Shown: positions 21,087-29,964 of the stretch, piece after piece
Layout: each line of letters begins with the position of its first letter
How positions within the stretch are numbered: the first letter of the stretch is position 1
Assembly: GCF_002797975.1 (NCBI RefSeq)
Contig: NZ_PGET01000001.1
Coordinates: 2,108,001-2,172,000 of the forward strand
DNA from: [Clostridium] celerecrescens 18A
GTDB lineage: Bacteria; Bacillota; Clostridia; Lachnospirales; Lachnospiraceae
DNA: 64,000 nucleotides
Direction: 5' to 3'
Program-made: the position numbers and the translations under genes
Notes under the pieces: model-generated
The model's input: only the letters and a program-made list of their open reading frames with translations
What the model was told of the DNA's origin: nothing
Databases searched by the model: none

Positions 21087-22898
21087 ATGAATAATTGTAG
21101 AAATTGGGATGAAAAACGCTGCTTTGACGAGGGCTGTTGCTGTGGCTCCGAGGTTAGATGCTGCGTTGGACCGACTGGGCCGCAAGGGCCTAGAGGCTGC
21201 CCAGGACCTAGAGGGCCTCAGGGACCGACTGGACCGACTGGGCCACAAGGACCACGGGGGCCTCAGGGACCGACTGGACCGACTGGGCCACAAGGACCAC
21301 GGGGACTACAAGGGCCTAGAGGTTTACAGGGGCCGACTGGACCGACTGGGCCACAAGGGCCTAGAGGTTTACAGGGACCGACTGGACCGACTGGACCACA
21401 GGGACCACAGGGACCGCAAGGACCTCAGGGTCCAGCTGGACCTCAGGGTCCTGTAGGACCACAAGGACCTCAGGGAATACAAGGACCGACTGGACCGACT
21501 GGTGCTACCGGTGCGACTGGTGCCCAAGGACCAACTGGACCTACTGGTGCGACTGGTGCGACTGGTGCCCAAGGACCAACTGGACCTACTGGTGCGACTG
21601 GTGCGACTGGTGCCCAAGGACCAACTGGACCTACTGGTGCGACTGGTGCGACTGGTGCCCAAGGACCAACTGGACCTACTGGTGCGACCGGCGCGACTGG
21701 CGCTCAAGGACCTATTGGACCTACTGGACCTACTGGTGCTACCGGCGCGACTGGTGCTCAAGGGCCACAGGGACCAACTGGACCGACCGGCGCGACTGGC
21801 GCGACTGGTGCTCAAGGACCTATTGGACCGACTGGACCAACCGGACCTACTGGTGCGACTGGCGCGACTGGTGCCCAAGGGCCAACTGGACCAACTGGGC
21901 CGACCGGCGCGACTGGCGCGACTGGCGCTCAAGGACCTATTGGACCGACTGGGCCGACCGGTGCTACCGGCGCTACCGGCGCGACTGGCGCTCAAGGACC
22001 TATTGGACCAACTGGACCTACCGGTGCTACCGGCGCAACTGGCGCGACTGGCGCTCAGGGACCTATTGGGCCAACCGGACCGACCGGTGCGACTGGCGCG
22101 ACTGGTGCTCAAGGACCTATTGGACCGACTGGACCGACTGGACCGACTGGACCGACTGGTGCAACTGGCGCAACTGGCGCAACTGGTGCAACTGGCGCAA
22201 CTGGCGCACAAGGACCTATAGGGCCGACTGGACCGACTGGTGCAACTGGTGCTACCGGCGCGGCTGGCGCCCAAGGACCTATCGGACCGACTGGACCGAC
22301 TGGACCGACTGGACCGACTGGTGCTACCGGCGCTACCGGTGCGACTGGGGCTACCGGCGCGACTGGCGCCCAAGGACCTATCGGACCAACTGGACCAACT
22401 GGACCGACTGGACCTGCCGGTACCACAGGCGCTACCGGTGCGACTGGTGCTCAAGGACCTACCGGACCTATTGGCCCTCCAGGACCATTTACGCAGTTAC
22501 GGGGATTTGACCTGCAGCTTACTGGAGGTACCTCAGTAGCAAATGGAAGCCCCGTTATATTCAATACCATATTAAATAACCAGAGTATTAATATCTCTTA
22601 TAACACATCAACAGGCATTGTTACACTTAATGCAGAGCAAAATTATTATATATCCTGGTGGGTATCTACAGATGGCGCAGGCCCATCCACTTATGTGGAA
22701 TTTACTTTACAGATCAATGGAAGCAGTGGTGTATCATCAAGCTCACCAATTGTAACAGGACAGTTAAGCGGAATGGCCCTGATTACTGTTGGTGCAATTC
22801 CATCTACCATTGCACTTGTTAACACAACCGGCCAGACCGTTTCATACGGTGCAACCCCGGTTATGGCACACATGGTTATTTTTGAAGTTTCCCAATAA
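21087..22898 (+). CDS. Collagen-like exosporium protein with BclA/TNF-like C-terminal domain
   Basis: A 603-residue protein. The head [20 protein letters not shown] is nearly the same as in the upstream collagen gene, with extra cysteines up to residue 26. About 147 Gly-X-Y triplets follow (residues 28-468) without loss of register, rich in GPT, GAT, GAQ and GPI. The last 131 residues form a beta-rich head ([35 protein letters not shown], and a final HMVIFEVSQ) that looks like the C1q/TNF jelly-roll of BclA and other collagen-like proteins; it is unrelated to the BclB-type head of gene 1. It would trimerise and nucleate the triple helix. AGGAGGG precedes the ATG, inside a block identical to gene 1. 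Confidence 0.9.
   Translation: MNNCRNWDEKRCFDEGCCCGSEVRCCVGPTGPQGPRGCPGPRGPQGPTGPTGPQGPRGPQGPTGPTGPQGPRGLQGPRGLQGPTGPTGPQGPRGLQGPTGPTGPQGPQGPQGPQGPAGPQGPVGPQGPQGIQGPTGPTGATGATGAQGPTGPTGATGATGAQGPTGPTGATGATGAQGPTGPTGATGATGAQGPTGPTGATGATGAQGPIGPTGPTGATGATGAQGPQGPTGPTGATGATGAQGPIGPTGPTGPTGATGATGAQGPTGPTGPTGATGATGAQGPIGPTGPTGATGATGATGAQGPIGPTGPTGATGATGATGAQGPIGPTGPTGATGATGAQGPIGPTGPTGPTGPTGATGATGATGATGATGAQGPIGPTGPTGATGATGAAGAQGPIGPTGPTGPTGPTGATGATGATGATGATGAQGPIGPTGPTGPTGPAGTTGATGATGAQGPTGPIGPPGPFTQLRGFDLQLTGGTSVANGSPVIFNTILNNQSINISYNTSTGIVTLNAEQNYYISWWVSTDGAGPSTYVEFTLQINGSSGVSSSSPIVTGQLSGMALITVGAIPSTIALVNTTGQTVSYGATPVMAHMVIFEVSQ
21168..22490 (+). repeat. Gly-X-Y coding repeat array of collagen gene 2
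   Basis: About 147 consecutive 9-base triplet units. Near 21490-21690 are tandem 45-base units (15 residues, [15 protein letters not shown]), some identical, followed by more varied units with GPI triplets. The nucleotide repeats are similar to those of gene 1, so recombination between the two genes is possible. Confidence 0.88.
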
Positions 22899-22935
22899 TC
22901 GCTGACATAAAGCTATTTTTATGATCTGTGATTTA

Positions 22936-22975
22936 TAAAAATGCGTCGGAAGTATATACTTCCGACGCATTTTTA
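22936..22975. terminator. Bidirectional terminator, 40-base perfect palindrome
   Basis: A perfect palindrome of 40 bases lies between convergent genes, with core GCGTCGGAAG / CTTCCGACGC and A5/T5 flanks. It gives a strong hairpin followed by a T-run in both directions and ends collagen gene 2 and the cardiolipin synthase gene. Confidence 0.92.
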
Positions 22976-23002
22976 CATAAACAGCAGAATTTAATTAATG
23001 AT

Positions 23003-24553
23003 CTACATAAGCGGAGCAATCAACCTCAACGCCCGCCCTGCCAAAACTTCATACCAGGGATAATTCCTGCAATCTTCCATGGTGATTCTGCGGCATTGGG
23101 CCAGAGTGTCATGGAAATCTCTCTGTATATCCCGAATAACTTCATTCCGATACAGGTAGACTGCACATTCAAAATGAAGGTAAAGGCTTCTGAAATCCAT
23201 ATTAATAGTTCCGACTACTGCCTTGATGTCATCGCTTGCGTATACCTTTGCATGGACAAAGCCTGGCATATACTCGTAAATCTGGACCCCGGCCCTTATC
23301 AGTTCTTTATAGTGAGACCTTGCAAGCAGGAACGCGTATCTCTTATCCGGTATCCCCGGCATAACGACAACGACCTCCACGCCCCGTTTGGCGGCAAACG
23401 TAAGAGCCTGGATTATTTCATAATCCAGAATCAGATACGGTGTCATAATGTGAACATAATGTCTGGCAGAGTTTATGATATCCAGATAAACTTGTTCCCC
23501 AACCGATTCCTGATCCAAAGGGCTGTCCCCGTAAGGAATTACAAATCCATCCATGCTAAGCTCCAGGGGATAAAAATAATCCGGATCTCTTAAATATTTC
23601 CCATAGTCCTCAGGCCCTTTTTCAGAAATGTTCCACATCTGCAGAAACATCATGGTAAAGCTGGTAACGGCATCCCCCTTCAGCATGATTCCTGTATCCT
23701 TCCAATGGCCAAAACGCACACGCCGGTTAATATATTCATCTGCCAGGTTTACTCCTCCGGTAAAAGCTGTAATACCGTCCACAACCAGGATTTTTCTATG
23801 GTCCCGGTTGTTTTGGTAGGTGGTAAACGCAGGCTTAATAGGAGAAAACATCTTTGCATTTATTCCCCTTGCCTGTAATTCCTTTGGATAGCTAAAGGGA
23901 AGAAGGGTCAGGGAACACATGCCATCATACATGAACCGGATCTCCACCCCCTCTTTTGCCTTTCTCTCCAGAATATCCAATATAGCTTCCCACATTTCCC
24001 CGCGTTCTACAATAAAGAATTCCATAAAAATAAACCGCTTTGCACCCTCCAGCTCCTTCTTCATCTCTTCGAACATGGTTTCGCCCAGCGGAAAATACTG
24101 TACATTCGTATTTTTATATGCCGGGTAATGGCCAGAATGTTTGATATAATAAGCCAGATTGGCATTTCGCCTGCTGATTCTGGATAAATCCTCCATAACC
24201 CTTGGGCTCTGGGTCAGATAGGTTTCCGTATTTTCCATGTTGACCCGCAGCCGTTTATTTGCCAGTTTTCCCACAATCTGCAGCTCCACAAACAGATAAA
24301 AAAACGTTCCAAACACAGGAACAGCTGCGATTGGGATCATCCAGGCCAGCTTAAAGCTCGGATTTTCCTCTTTGTTCAGAATATAAATGATAACAAATGC
24401 ACCGAGCAGAGCAGAACCACCATAGAAGTAGGCGAGGTAACGGCTTAAAAAGCGGTATGCCGCAAAAAGAATAGCCACTTGTATGATAAGAGAAACGACC
24501 GCAAACGTAGTCCGGCCAAAAATAATCCTCAGCATTCTCCTGATCAGTTTCAT
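23003..24553 (-). CDS. cls: Cardiolipin synthase, phospholipase D family
   Basis: A membrane enzyme that joins two phosphatidylglycerols into cardiolipin plus glycerol. Two N-terminal membrane helices (about residues 17-60) precede two phospholipase-D catalytic motifs: HRKILVVD (His at about 252) and HAKVYASDD (about 440), each followed by GGVNLADEY- or GTINMDFRS-type sequence. The start is placed at ATG 24553 (516 residues), 8 bases after GGAGG; the upstream in-frame GTG abuts that ribosome site. The length is typical for clostridial Cls. It is a single-gene unit and shares a terminator with the collagen gene. Confidence 0.95.
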   Translation of the reverse strand: MKLIRRMLRIIFGRTTFAVVSLIIQVAILFAAYRFLSRYLAYFYGGSALLGAFVIIYILNKEENPSFKLAWMIPIAAVPVFGTFFYLFVELQIVGKLANKRLRVNMENTETYLTQSPRVMEDLSRISRRNANLAYYIKHSGHYPAYKNTNVQYFPLGETMFEEMKKELEGAKRFIFMEFFIVERGEMWEAILDILERKAKEGVEIRFMYDGMCSLTLLPFSYPKELQARGINAKMFSPIKPAFTTYQNNRDHRKILVVDGITAFTGGVNLADEYINRRVRFGHWKDTGIMLKGDAVTSFTMMFLQMWNISEKGPEDYGKYLRDPDYFYPLELSMDGFVIPYGDSPLDQESVGEQVYLDIINSARHYVHIMTPYLILDYEIIQALTFAAKRGVEVVVVMPGIPDKRYAFLLARSHYKELIRAGVQIYEYMPGFVHAKVYASDDIKAVVGTINMDFRSLYLHFECAVYLYRNEVIRDIQRDFHDTLAQCRRITMEDCRNYPWYEVLAGRALRLIAPLM

Positions 24554-24671
24554 CTTGTGCACCTCCTATGCTGCCAATTCAATGAATCATATCTTTCTAA
24601 TTATACAGCCTGCCGCTTTATCTTGCAACATCCGACAGACTCTGTATCCTTTTCAAAGATGCCAAAAACAA

Positions 24672-24702
24672 CGGGAAAACCGCTGATACCGCAGTCTTCC
24701 CG
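24672..24702 (-). terminator. Terminator of the sulfhydrylase gene
   Basis: On the minus strand a hairpin with outer stem CGGGAA / TTCCCG and an inner CTGCGG-type stem is followed by TTGTTTTTGG, 18 bases after the stop codon. Confidence 0.75.
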
Positions 24703-24719
24703 CTCCTCATACTTTTCTT

Positions 24720-26003
24720 TTACTGTTCCAGTGCCTGTCTGATATCTTCCATAATATCCTCTGAATTTTCGATACCAACGCTCAACCGGATCATGGACGG
24801 ATCAACTCCTGCTTCAACAAGCTGTTCATCCGTCAGCTGTCTGTGGGTATGACTTGCCGGATGCAAAACAGATGTACGCGCATCTGCCACATGAGTCACA
24901 ATAGCCGCCAGTTTCAGTCCATCCATAAACTTAACCGCAGCTTCCCTTCCCCCCTTTAAGCCAAAGGAGATTACGCCGCAAGTGCCGTCAGGCATATATT
25001 TTTTTGCCAGTTCATGATATTCGTCCCCCTCCAGCCCCGGATATTTGATCCAGGCCACATCTTCCCTGGAGCTTAAATACTGTGCCACCTTTAATGCATT
25101 TTCGCAATGACGGGGAACCCGAAGATGCAGGGTTTCCAGACCAAGGTTTAAAAGGAAGGAATTCATTGGGGAGGGAATCGCCCCCAGATCTCTCATCAGC
25201 TGAGTGGTCGCTTTCGTTATATACGCCTTTTTCCCAAACTTCTGGGTATATACAATGCCATGGTAGGATTCATCAGGTGTGGTAAGCCCAGGATACCGCT
25301 CTGCATGAGCTTCCCAGTCAAAGTTTCCGCTGTCAACGATACAACCGCCTACGCTGGTGGCATGTCCATCCATGTATTTTGTTGTAGAATGTGTTACGAT
25401 ATCTGCGCCCCATTCAAAAGGGCGGCAGTTGATGGGAGTTGCAAACGTATTATCCACAATCAGAGGAACACCGTGCTTATGTGCAAGCCCAGCAAACTTC
25501 TCTATATCAAGAACTACAAGAGACGGATTGCCGATGGTTTCACCAAATACTGCCTTTGTATTTGGTTTAAATGCCTTTAAAAGCTCTTCTTCTGAAAGTC
25601 CCGGATCCACCAGAGTGGATTCAATCCCCATCTTTTTTAAGGTTACGGTAAACAGGTTGGTGGAGCCTCCGTAAATCGTAGCAGAGCTGATTACATGGTC
25701 TCCCTCCTTGCAGATATTTAGCAGCGCATAAAAATTGGCGGCCTGTCCGGAAGATGTTAGCATAGCAGCCTCTCCGCCTTCCAGCTCGCAGATCTTAGAG
25801 GCCACCGCATCATTGGTAGGATTTGCCAGCCTGGTATAAAAATACCCCTCATCCTCCAAATCAAACAGCCTTCCCATCTTATCGCTGTCATCATACTTAA
25901 ATGTTGTGCTTTGAAAAATCGGAAGCACTCTGGCATCGCCGCTTTTTGGCTGCCAGCCGCCCTGTATGCAAACCGTCTCTCTGGAACGCATGTTCTGACT
26001 CAT
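24720..26003 (-). CDS. metY: O-acetylhomoserine sulfhydrylase (homocysteine synthase)
   Basis: A 427-residue cytoplasmic PLP enzyme of the Cys/Met metabolism family. It makes homocysteine from O-acetylhomoserine and sulfide. The PLP lysine is K209 in HSTTKYMDGH; other family marks are TSSGQAAN, YGGSTNLF, VDNTFATP and the C-terminal RLSVGIENSEDI. The length and the YTRLANPTND motif fit MetY rather than the shorter MetB/MetC. AGGAGG precedes ATG 26003. It is a single-gene unit with its own terminator. No S-box or other methionine riboswitch was seen in the 147-base upstream gap. Confidence 0.95.
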   Translation of the reverse strand: MSQNMRSRETVCIQGGWQPKSGDARVLPIFQSTTFKYDDSDKMGRLFDLEDEGYFYTRLANPTNDAVASKICELEGGEAAMLTSSGQAANFYALLNICKEGDHVISSATIYGGSTNLFTVTLKKMGIESTLVDPGLSEEELLKAFKPNTKAVFGETIGNPSLVVLDIEKFAGLAHKHGVPLIVDNTFATPINCRPFEWGADIVTHSTTKYMDGHATSVGGCIVDSGNFDWEAHAERYPGLTTPDESYHGIVYTQKFGKKAYITKATTQLMRDLGAIPSPMNSFLLNLGLETLHLRVPRHCENALKVAQYLSSREDVAWIKYPGLEGDEYHELAKKYMPDGTCGVISFGLKGGREAAVKFMDGLKLAAIVTHVADARTSVLHPASHTHRQLTDEQLVEAGVDPSMIRLSVGIENSEDIMEDIRQALEQ

Positions 26004-26086
26004 CTTATATCCTCCTGTGAACCGTAGTCATTTGCTTCTCCTAGTTTAGCATAAATAGTTCTGGAAATAAAGTGCAAATTGCCTTC

Positions 26087-26115
26087 TTGAATTCCCTGAT
26101 TATTTACAGTATAAT
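26087..26115 (+). promoter_or_regulatory. Promoter of the DUF362 gene
   Basis: TTGAAT (26087-26092) and a perfect TATAAT (26110-26115) are 17 bases apart, about 36 bases before the start codon. Confidence 0.75.
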
Positions 26116-26150
26116 AAGCGTTATCATATCACGGATTAAAGGAGACCAAA

Positions 26151-27257
26151 ATGGAAAAATCAAAGGTTTTTTATACGAGCTTTCATGCCACCTTTCAGGA
26201 AAACCTTCCTCAGAAATTAAAGAGACTTATAAAAACTGCCGGAATGCTGGAGCAGATTGACTTTCAAAATAAATATACAGCCATAAAGATTCACTTTGGC
26301 GAGCTTGGAAACCTGTCATTTCTTCGCCCCAATTATGCAAAAGCTGTGGTAGACCTTGTAAAATCCCAGGGCGGAAAACCATTTTTAACGGATTGCAACA
26401 CGTTGTATGTGGGAAGCCGGAAGAATGCTCTGGACCATTTGGATACCGCTTATGAAAATGGCTTTTCCCCCTTTTCAACCGGATGCCATGTTTTAATTGC
26501 CGACGGCTTAAAAGGAACTGACGAAAGCCTGGTTCCCATTAACGGGGAATACATAAAGGAAGCAAAAATCGGACGGGCTGTTATGGATGCCGATATCTTT
26601 ATTTCTCTTACCCATTTTAAGGGCCATGAAAGCACGGGCTTTGGCGGAGCTTTGAAAAACATTGGAATGGGCTGCGGCTCACGGGCCGGAAAGATGGAGA
26701 TGCATAACTCCGGAAAGCCTCATGTAAGTGAAGAAACATGCATCGGCTGTCACGCCTGTGAAAAGAACTGCGCCCACAGCGCTATCTCTTTCCAGGATAA
26801 AAAGGCTTTCATTGACCATAACAGGTGCGTAGGCTGCGGCCGCTGCATAGGAGTCTGTCCTGTGGATGCCGTTGAGACAGACTACGATGAGTCCAATGAC
26901 ATCCTGAACTACAAAATTGCAGAATACACCCAGGCAGTTCTAGAAGACCGGCCGAATTTCCACATCAGCCTGGTTATGGATGTATCTCCTTACTGCGACT
27001 GCCATTCAGAAAACGATATCCCCATTATACCTAATGTAGGTATGTTTGCTTCCTTTGACCCGGTAGCTCTTGATATGGCCTGCGCAGATGCCGTAAACCG
27101 CCAGCCTGTTATGGCAGGAAGCATACTGGAAAAACACGGCAGCCATCACCATGACCATTTTAAAGACACACATCCCAACACAAACTGGAAATCCTCCATT
27201 GAACATGCGGTGAAAATCGGTCTGGGCAGCGCGGAATACGAATTAATCACGCTGTAA
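26151..27257 (+). CDS. DUF362 domain protein with two 4Fe-4S clusters
   Basis: A 368-residue soluble iron-sulfur protein. The DUF362 fold starts with KVFYTSFHATF and IHFGELGN and carries a conserved GHESTGFGGALKNIGMGC stretch. A bacterial-ferredoxin domain is inserted at about residues 197-243, with two cysteine sets (CIGCHACEKNC and CVGCGRCIGVCP), so it binds two 4Fe-4S clusters. A His-rich stretch (HGSHHHDHF) lies near the C-terminus. The family is common in anaerobes and its exact reaction is unknown; electron transfer is likely. AAAGGAG precedes the ATG. It is a single-gene unit. Confidence 0.88.
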   Translation: MEKSKVFYTSFHATFQENLPQKLKRLIKTAGMLEQIDFQNKYTAIKIHFGELGNLSFLRPNYAKAVVDLVKSQGGKPFLTDCNTLYVGSRKNALDHLDTAYENGFSPFSTGCHVLIADGLKGTDESLVPINGEYIKEAKIGRAVMDADIFISLTHFKGHESTGFGGALKNIGMGCGSRAGKMEMHNSGKPHVSEETCIGCHACEKNCAHSAISFQDKKAFIDHNRCVGCGRCIGVCPVDAVETDYDESNDILNYKIAEYTQAVLEDRPNFHISLVMDVSPYCDCHSENDIPIIPNVGMFASFDPVALDMACADAVNRQPVMAGSILEKHGSHHHDHFKDTHPNTNWKSSIEHAVKIGLGSAEYELITL

Positions 27258-27295
27258 TTCAGCACTGTTTAAGAAATACGCCTTATGTAAGCCAT

Positions 27296-27339
27296 AAAGA
27301 GGAGAGGGTGCAAAAGTATTGCGCCCTCTCCTCTTTTTT
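27296..27339. terminator. Bidirectional terminator between DUF362 and LTA-synthase genes
   Basis: A stem of about 14 bases (core GAGGAGAGGG / CCCTCTCCTC) with a short AT loop is flanked by AAAGA on one side and a T6 run on the other, between convergent genes. Confidence 0.9.
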
Positions 27340-27343
27340 CTGC

Positions 27344-29272
27344 TCAATTCAATTCTCTGATCCTATTCGTCCAGTGATGGATTTTGCTCTCTCCCAGGGG
27401 AACCTTGTCCCTTCCGATCTGCCAAACGGAAAGCGCTGAATCCTTCATCTTCTTTTCAGGAACACCTTTTGCAATAATAAGCTCAGGCCATACAAACGTG
27501 GTTTCCACAGCCTTTCCGTCAAAGCAGATCCTGGAATAAGGTGTGAAATTTTCCCCGTAGACCAGAACATTGGAATCATTGTATACCACATGGTCAATAA
27601 CGATATCATCAATTCCCATTTTAAGGTCTGTGGACTGGTAAGGACTTTCTCCGCCGTACACTTCACGGCCTCCATAAAGAATATCGTACTCCAGAGTTTT
27701 CATATCCCTTAAATAACTTTCTTCTTCCGTTTCAGGGTTACTGAAATATTTCTGATGGAACCTCATCATAGTCCCCTCGTGAATATTAAGCATATCCAAT
27801 ACATGAGCCGCAAGCTGATAAGCCTCCACATTCTTTTTCTCCACAGGAAGATTCATGTTGTTCCAAATCACATATTCAGTTTGAAACAGGGAACGGTTCT
27901 TCATCTCTTCCTCTGACCACTCAAATCCAGGTAAATGATCCCCGTACATGACCAAAACAATAGGTTCCTTCCTGGTCCTCAGGGTGTTGACAAGGGAACG
28001 GATAAACTGATCCATCTCTCCGATCTGCTGGCAGTAATACTCAAAGTTTGGATATTTCCCATGCCCCTGAACGGAAATGGTATAGATAAAATCAGGGCCT
28101 GCCGTAGAATCCAGTGTCCTGATGATCTCACCAGTGAGGATTTTGTCCTTGCACCAGCCTGTTGGATTTCTTTCTACGTTATTCATATATTCAATGGGGG
28201 TAAAGGTATCAAAACCTAGCTGGGAAAACACCCGGTTCCTGTCATAAAAAGTGGCCTCATTGTTATGGATCGCATGGGCACTGTAACCTAAGTTTTTAAG
28301 ATCAAAGGCTACGCTTTCGCAGGAGGTTTTCTTTAACACGGTTTTATATGGATACTCACCAGGGCCGAAGAAATCCAGATTCATGCCAGTAATCGATTCA
28401 AACTCCGTATTTGCGGTACCTGCACCCACAGAGGGTACACTTAAATAGCCTCCCGGATAGCTTTGTTGAAGGTGGTGGAAAAACGGGATGGGATCGTAAT
28501 TTACCGGATTGTTTTTCCATAAGGAAGGATCAAAAAAGGATTCCAGCTGAATCATGATCACATTCGGTTTTGTATCCTCAGACAGCTCATACGTATTCTC
28601 CGGAACCAGCTCCTCATCACGGATCTCTTCCATTGTCTCGGTCCCATAGCCCTCCGGCTTGGAAATTCCGGTGTTAAACAGGGAATTGGAAAAGCAGTAT
28701 GGAAAACCATAGCTTTTAAATGCCTCTCCGATATTGCCGAAATGAACTGCCACCAATCCCGTATTCATAGCGGCGCTTGTGAGTCCCAGCACAACCACCC
28801 CACTTATGGCTATAAGCCCTACTCCAAAGCCGTACCGGACCTTTTCCTTAGAAACAGGCGCTTTGCGCCAAACTGCGGCTATAAATATAACTGCTGACGC
28901 AATGCCAGCCGCAATAAAAAAAATCTGCATCCAGGTGAAATAAACCGTGGCCAGGCTGACCGCATATTTTATCAGACGAAAATCTGCTGCGGTAAAGGGA
29001 GTTGTCCGGAAGATAAGCAGTATGCCGTTAACCACTCCCATAAAACACCATATCAACGATATGGTAATGCAGGCAAATGCCTTCCGCTTCGTTACAAATA
29101 CAACTGTAAAGGGAAGGGCGATGATCAGAGTGTTCAATAGTAAAACCGGAAAGCTTCTCCATATATAAAGGCCAAGGCTTGGCAGAGATTTTCTGCTGAC
29201 CAGTTCAATAAAGACATTTATAATGGCAGCAAGTGCAAAAAGCTTTCCAAACCATTTGACATATAGTTTCAT
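27344..29272 (-). CDS. LTA synthase family phosphoglycerol transferase
   Basis: A 642-residue membrane enzyme. About five N-terminal membrane helices (to residue 180) are followed by an extracellular sulfatase-type domain. Metal and catalytic marks are QLESFFDP (the conserved Glu), GAGTANTEFESITG (the catalytic Thr, as in LtaS) and YGDHLPG. It transfers glycerol phosphate from phosphatidylglycerol to a cell-envelope glycolipid or polysaccharide. A C-terminal beta domain of about 130 residues follows, longer than in LtaS of S. aureus, so the acceptor may differ. GAGG lies 6 bases before ATG 29272. It is a single-gene unit. Confidence 0.9.
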   Translation of the reverse strand: MKLYVKWFGKLFALAAIINVFIELVSRKSLPSLGLYIWRSFPVLLLNTLIIALPFTVVFVTKRKAFACITISLIWCFMGVVNGILLIFRTTPFTAADFRLIKYAVSLATVYFTWMQIFFIAAGIASAVIFIAAVWRKAPVSKEKVRYGFGVGLIAISGVVVLGLTSAAMNTGLVAVHFGNIGEAFKSYGFPYCFSNSLFNTGISKPEGYGTETMEEIRDEELVPENTYELSEDTKPNVIMIQLESFFDPSLWKNNPVNYDPIPFFHHLQQSYPGGYLSVPSVGAGTANTEFESITGMNLDFFGPGEYPYKTVLKKTSCESVAFDLKNLGYSAHAIHNNEATFYDRNRVFSQLGFDTFTPIEYMNNVERNPTGWCKDKILTGEIIRTLDSTAGPDFIYTISVQGHGKYPNFEYYCQQIGEMDQFIRSLVNTLRTRKEPIVLVMYGDHLPGFEWSEEEMKNRSLFQTEYVIWNNMNLPVEKKNVEAYQLAAHVLDMLNIHEGTMMRFHQKYFSNPETEEESYLRDMKTLEYDILYGGREVYGGESPYQSTDLKMGIDDIVIDHVVYNDSNVLVYGENFTPYSRICFDGKAVETTFVWPELIIAKGVPEKKMKDSALSVWQIGRDKVPLGESKIHHWTNRIRELN

Positions 29273-29370
29273 GATATACCTCGTTGCAGCTTATTTCTTT
29301 TCAGAGTCGGATTTAGTCTACCACATTTTACGGAAAATTTACATACTTTTTAATCGGAAATAATAAAATA

Positions 29371-29395
29371 AAGGCCAGCTTTTTAAGCCGGCCTT
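29371..29395 (-). terminator. Terminator of the zinc-ribbon gene
   Basis: On the minus strand AAGGCCGGCTT pairs with AAGCTGGCCTT (one G-T pair) across a 3-base loop and is followed by TATTTTATT, 8 bases after the stop codon. Confidence 0.85.
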
Positions 29396-29403
29396 TTAAG
29401 TAA

Positions 29404-29892
29404 CTATTCCTGTTCTTCTGTAGGTTCAAATGCGTCTTCACTAACCGTATTAATTCCGGCTGTCGGATTTACTTCCTCTGCAGGCGCTTCTGGTTCCACT
29501 TCCTCCACAATCTCTTCTTCTGTATCAGTCTTCTGGGCAGCTTCCTTTACAGGAGCTCCACACTTTCCACAGTAATAGGAACTTTTTGGAACTTTGGCTC
29601 CACACTCCGCACAGATACGGGTTCCCTCGCTTTGGCTCAGTTCGATCTCCAGAGCGGCAATTCTTTCCCGGCTGGCCCTAACAGCTTCATAAGCCTTTGC
29701 ATAAGCTTCATCCGGCTCTTTGTTCGCTTCGTAAAATTGTTTACCGATGACCGCATAAGCTTCTTCCAGCTTTGTTTTCTCTACACTGATCTGCGTCTTT
29801 AGCTGTATCGTCTCAGTCAGCGCTTTTGCCTTGGTTGCAACCTCTTTGCCGGTATCACTAAGTGTCTTTCCCAGCTCTTCAAAAAATGCCAT
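29404..29892 (-). CDS. Zinc-ribbon protein with coiled-coil region
   Basis: A 162-residue protein. Residues 1-88 are helical and coiled-coil-like (KTQISVEKTKLEEAYAVIGK). A zinc ribbon of the CAECGAKVPKSSYYCGKCG type follows at about 93-111 (two CxxC pairs), then an acidic Glu/Pro/Thr tail. Such proteins are common and undescribed in Clostridia; the ribbon probably mediates protein contacts rather than catalysis. There is no membrane helix. AAGGAGG precedes the ATG. Any link to the ABC operon upstream is unclear, as a 72-base gap separates them. Confidence 0.75.
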   Translation of the reverse strand: MAFFEELGKTLSDTGKEVATKAKALTETIQLKTQISVEKTKLEEAYAVIGKQFYEANKEPDEAYAKAYEAVRASRERIAALEIELSQSEGTRICAECGAKVPKSSYYCGKCGAPVKEAAQKTDTEEEIVEEVEPEAPAEEVNPTAGINTVSEDAFEPTEEQE

Positions 29893-29964
29893 CCGTGATT
29901 CCTCCTTTGACTTATGCTCCTACCATTTTAACTTCATTGGAAGAAAAAGTCAATGAAAGACTGC

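Noticed and set aside
21369..22454. Long minus-strand ORF (361 codons) opposite collagen gene 2, and plus-strand Leu/Asp/Arg-rich ORFs in both arrays
   Set aside because: Same artefact of repeat periodicity; the real frame has a ribosome site, the sigma-K promoter and globular end domains.
26004..26086. S-box or other methionine riboswitch before the O-acetylhomoserine sulfhydrylase gene
   Set aside because: The gap between the start codon and the divergent promoter is too short and contains no recognisable riboswitch core.
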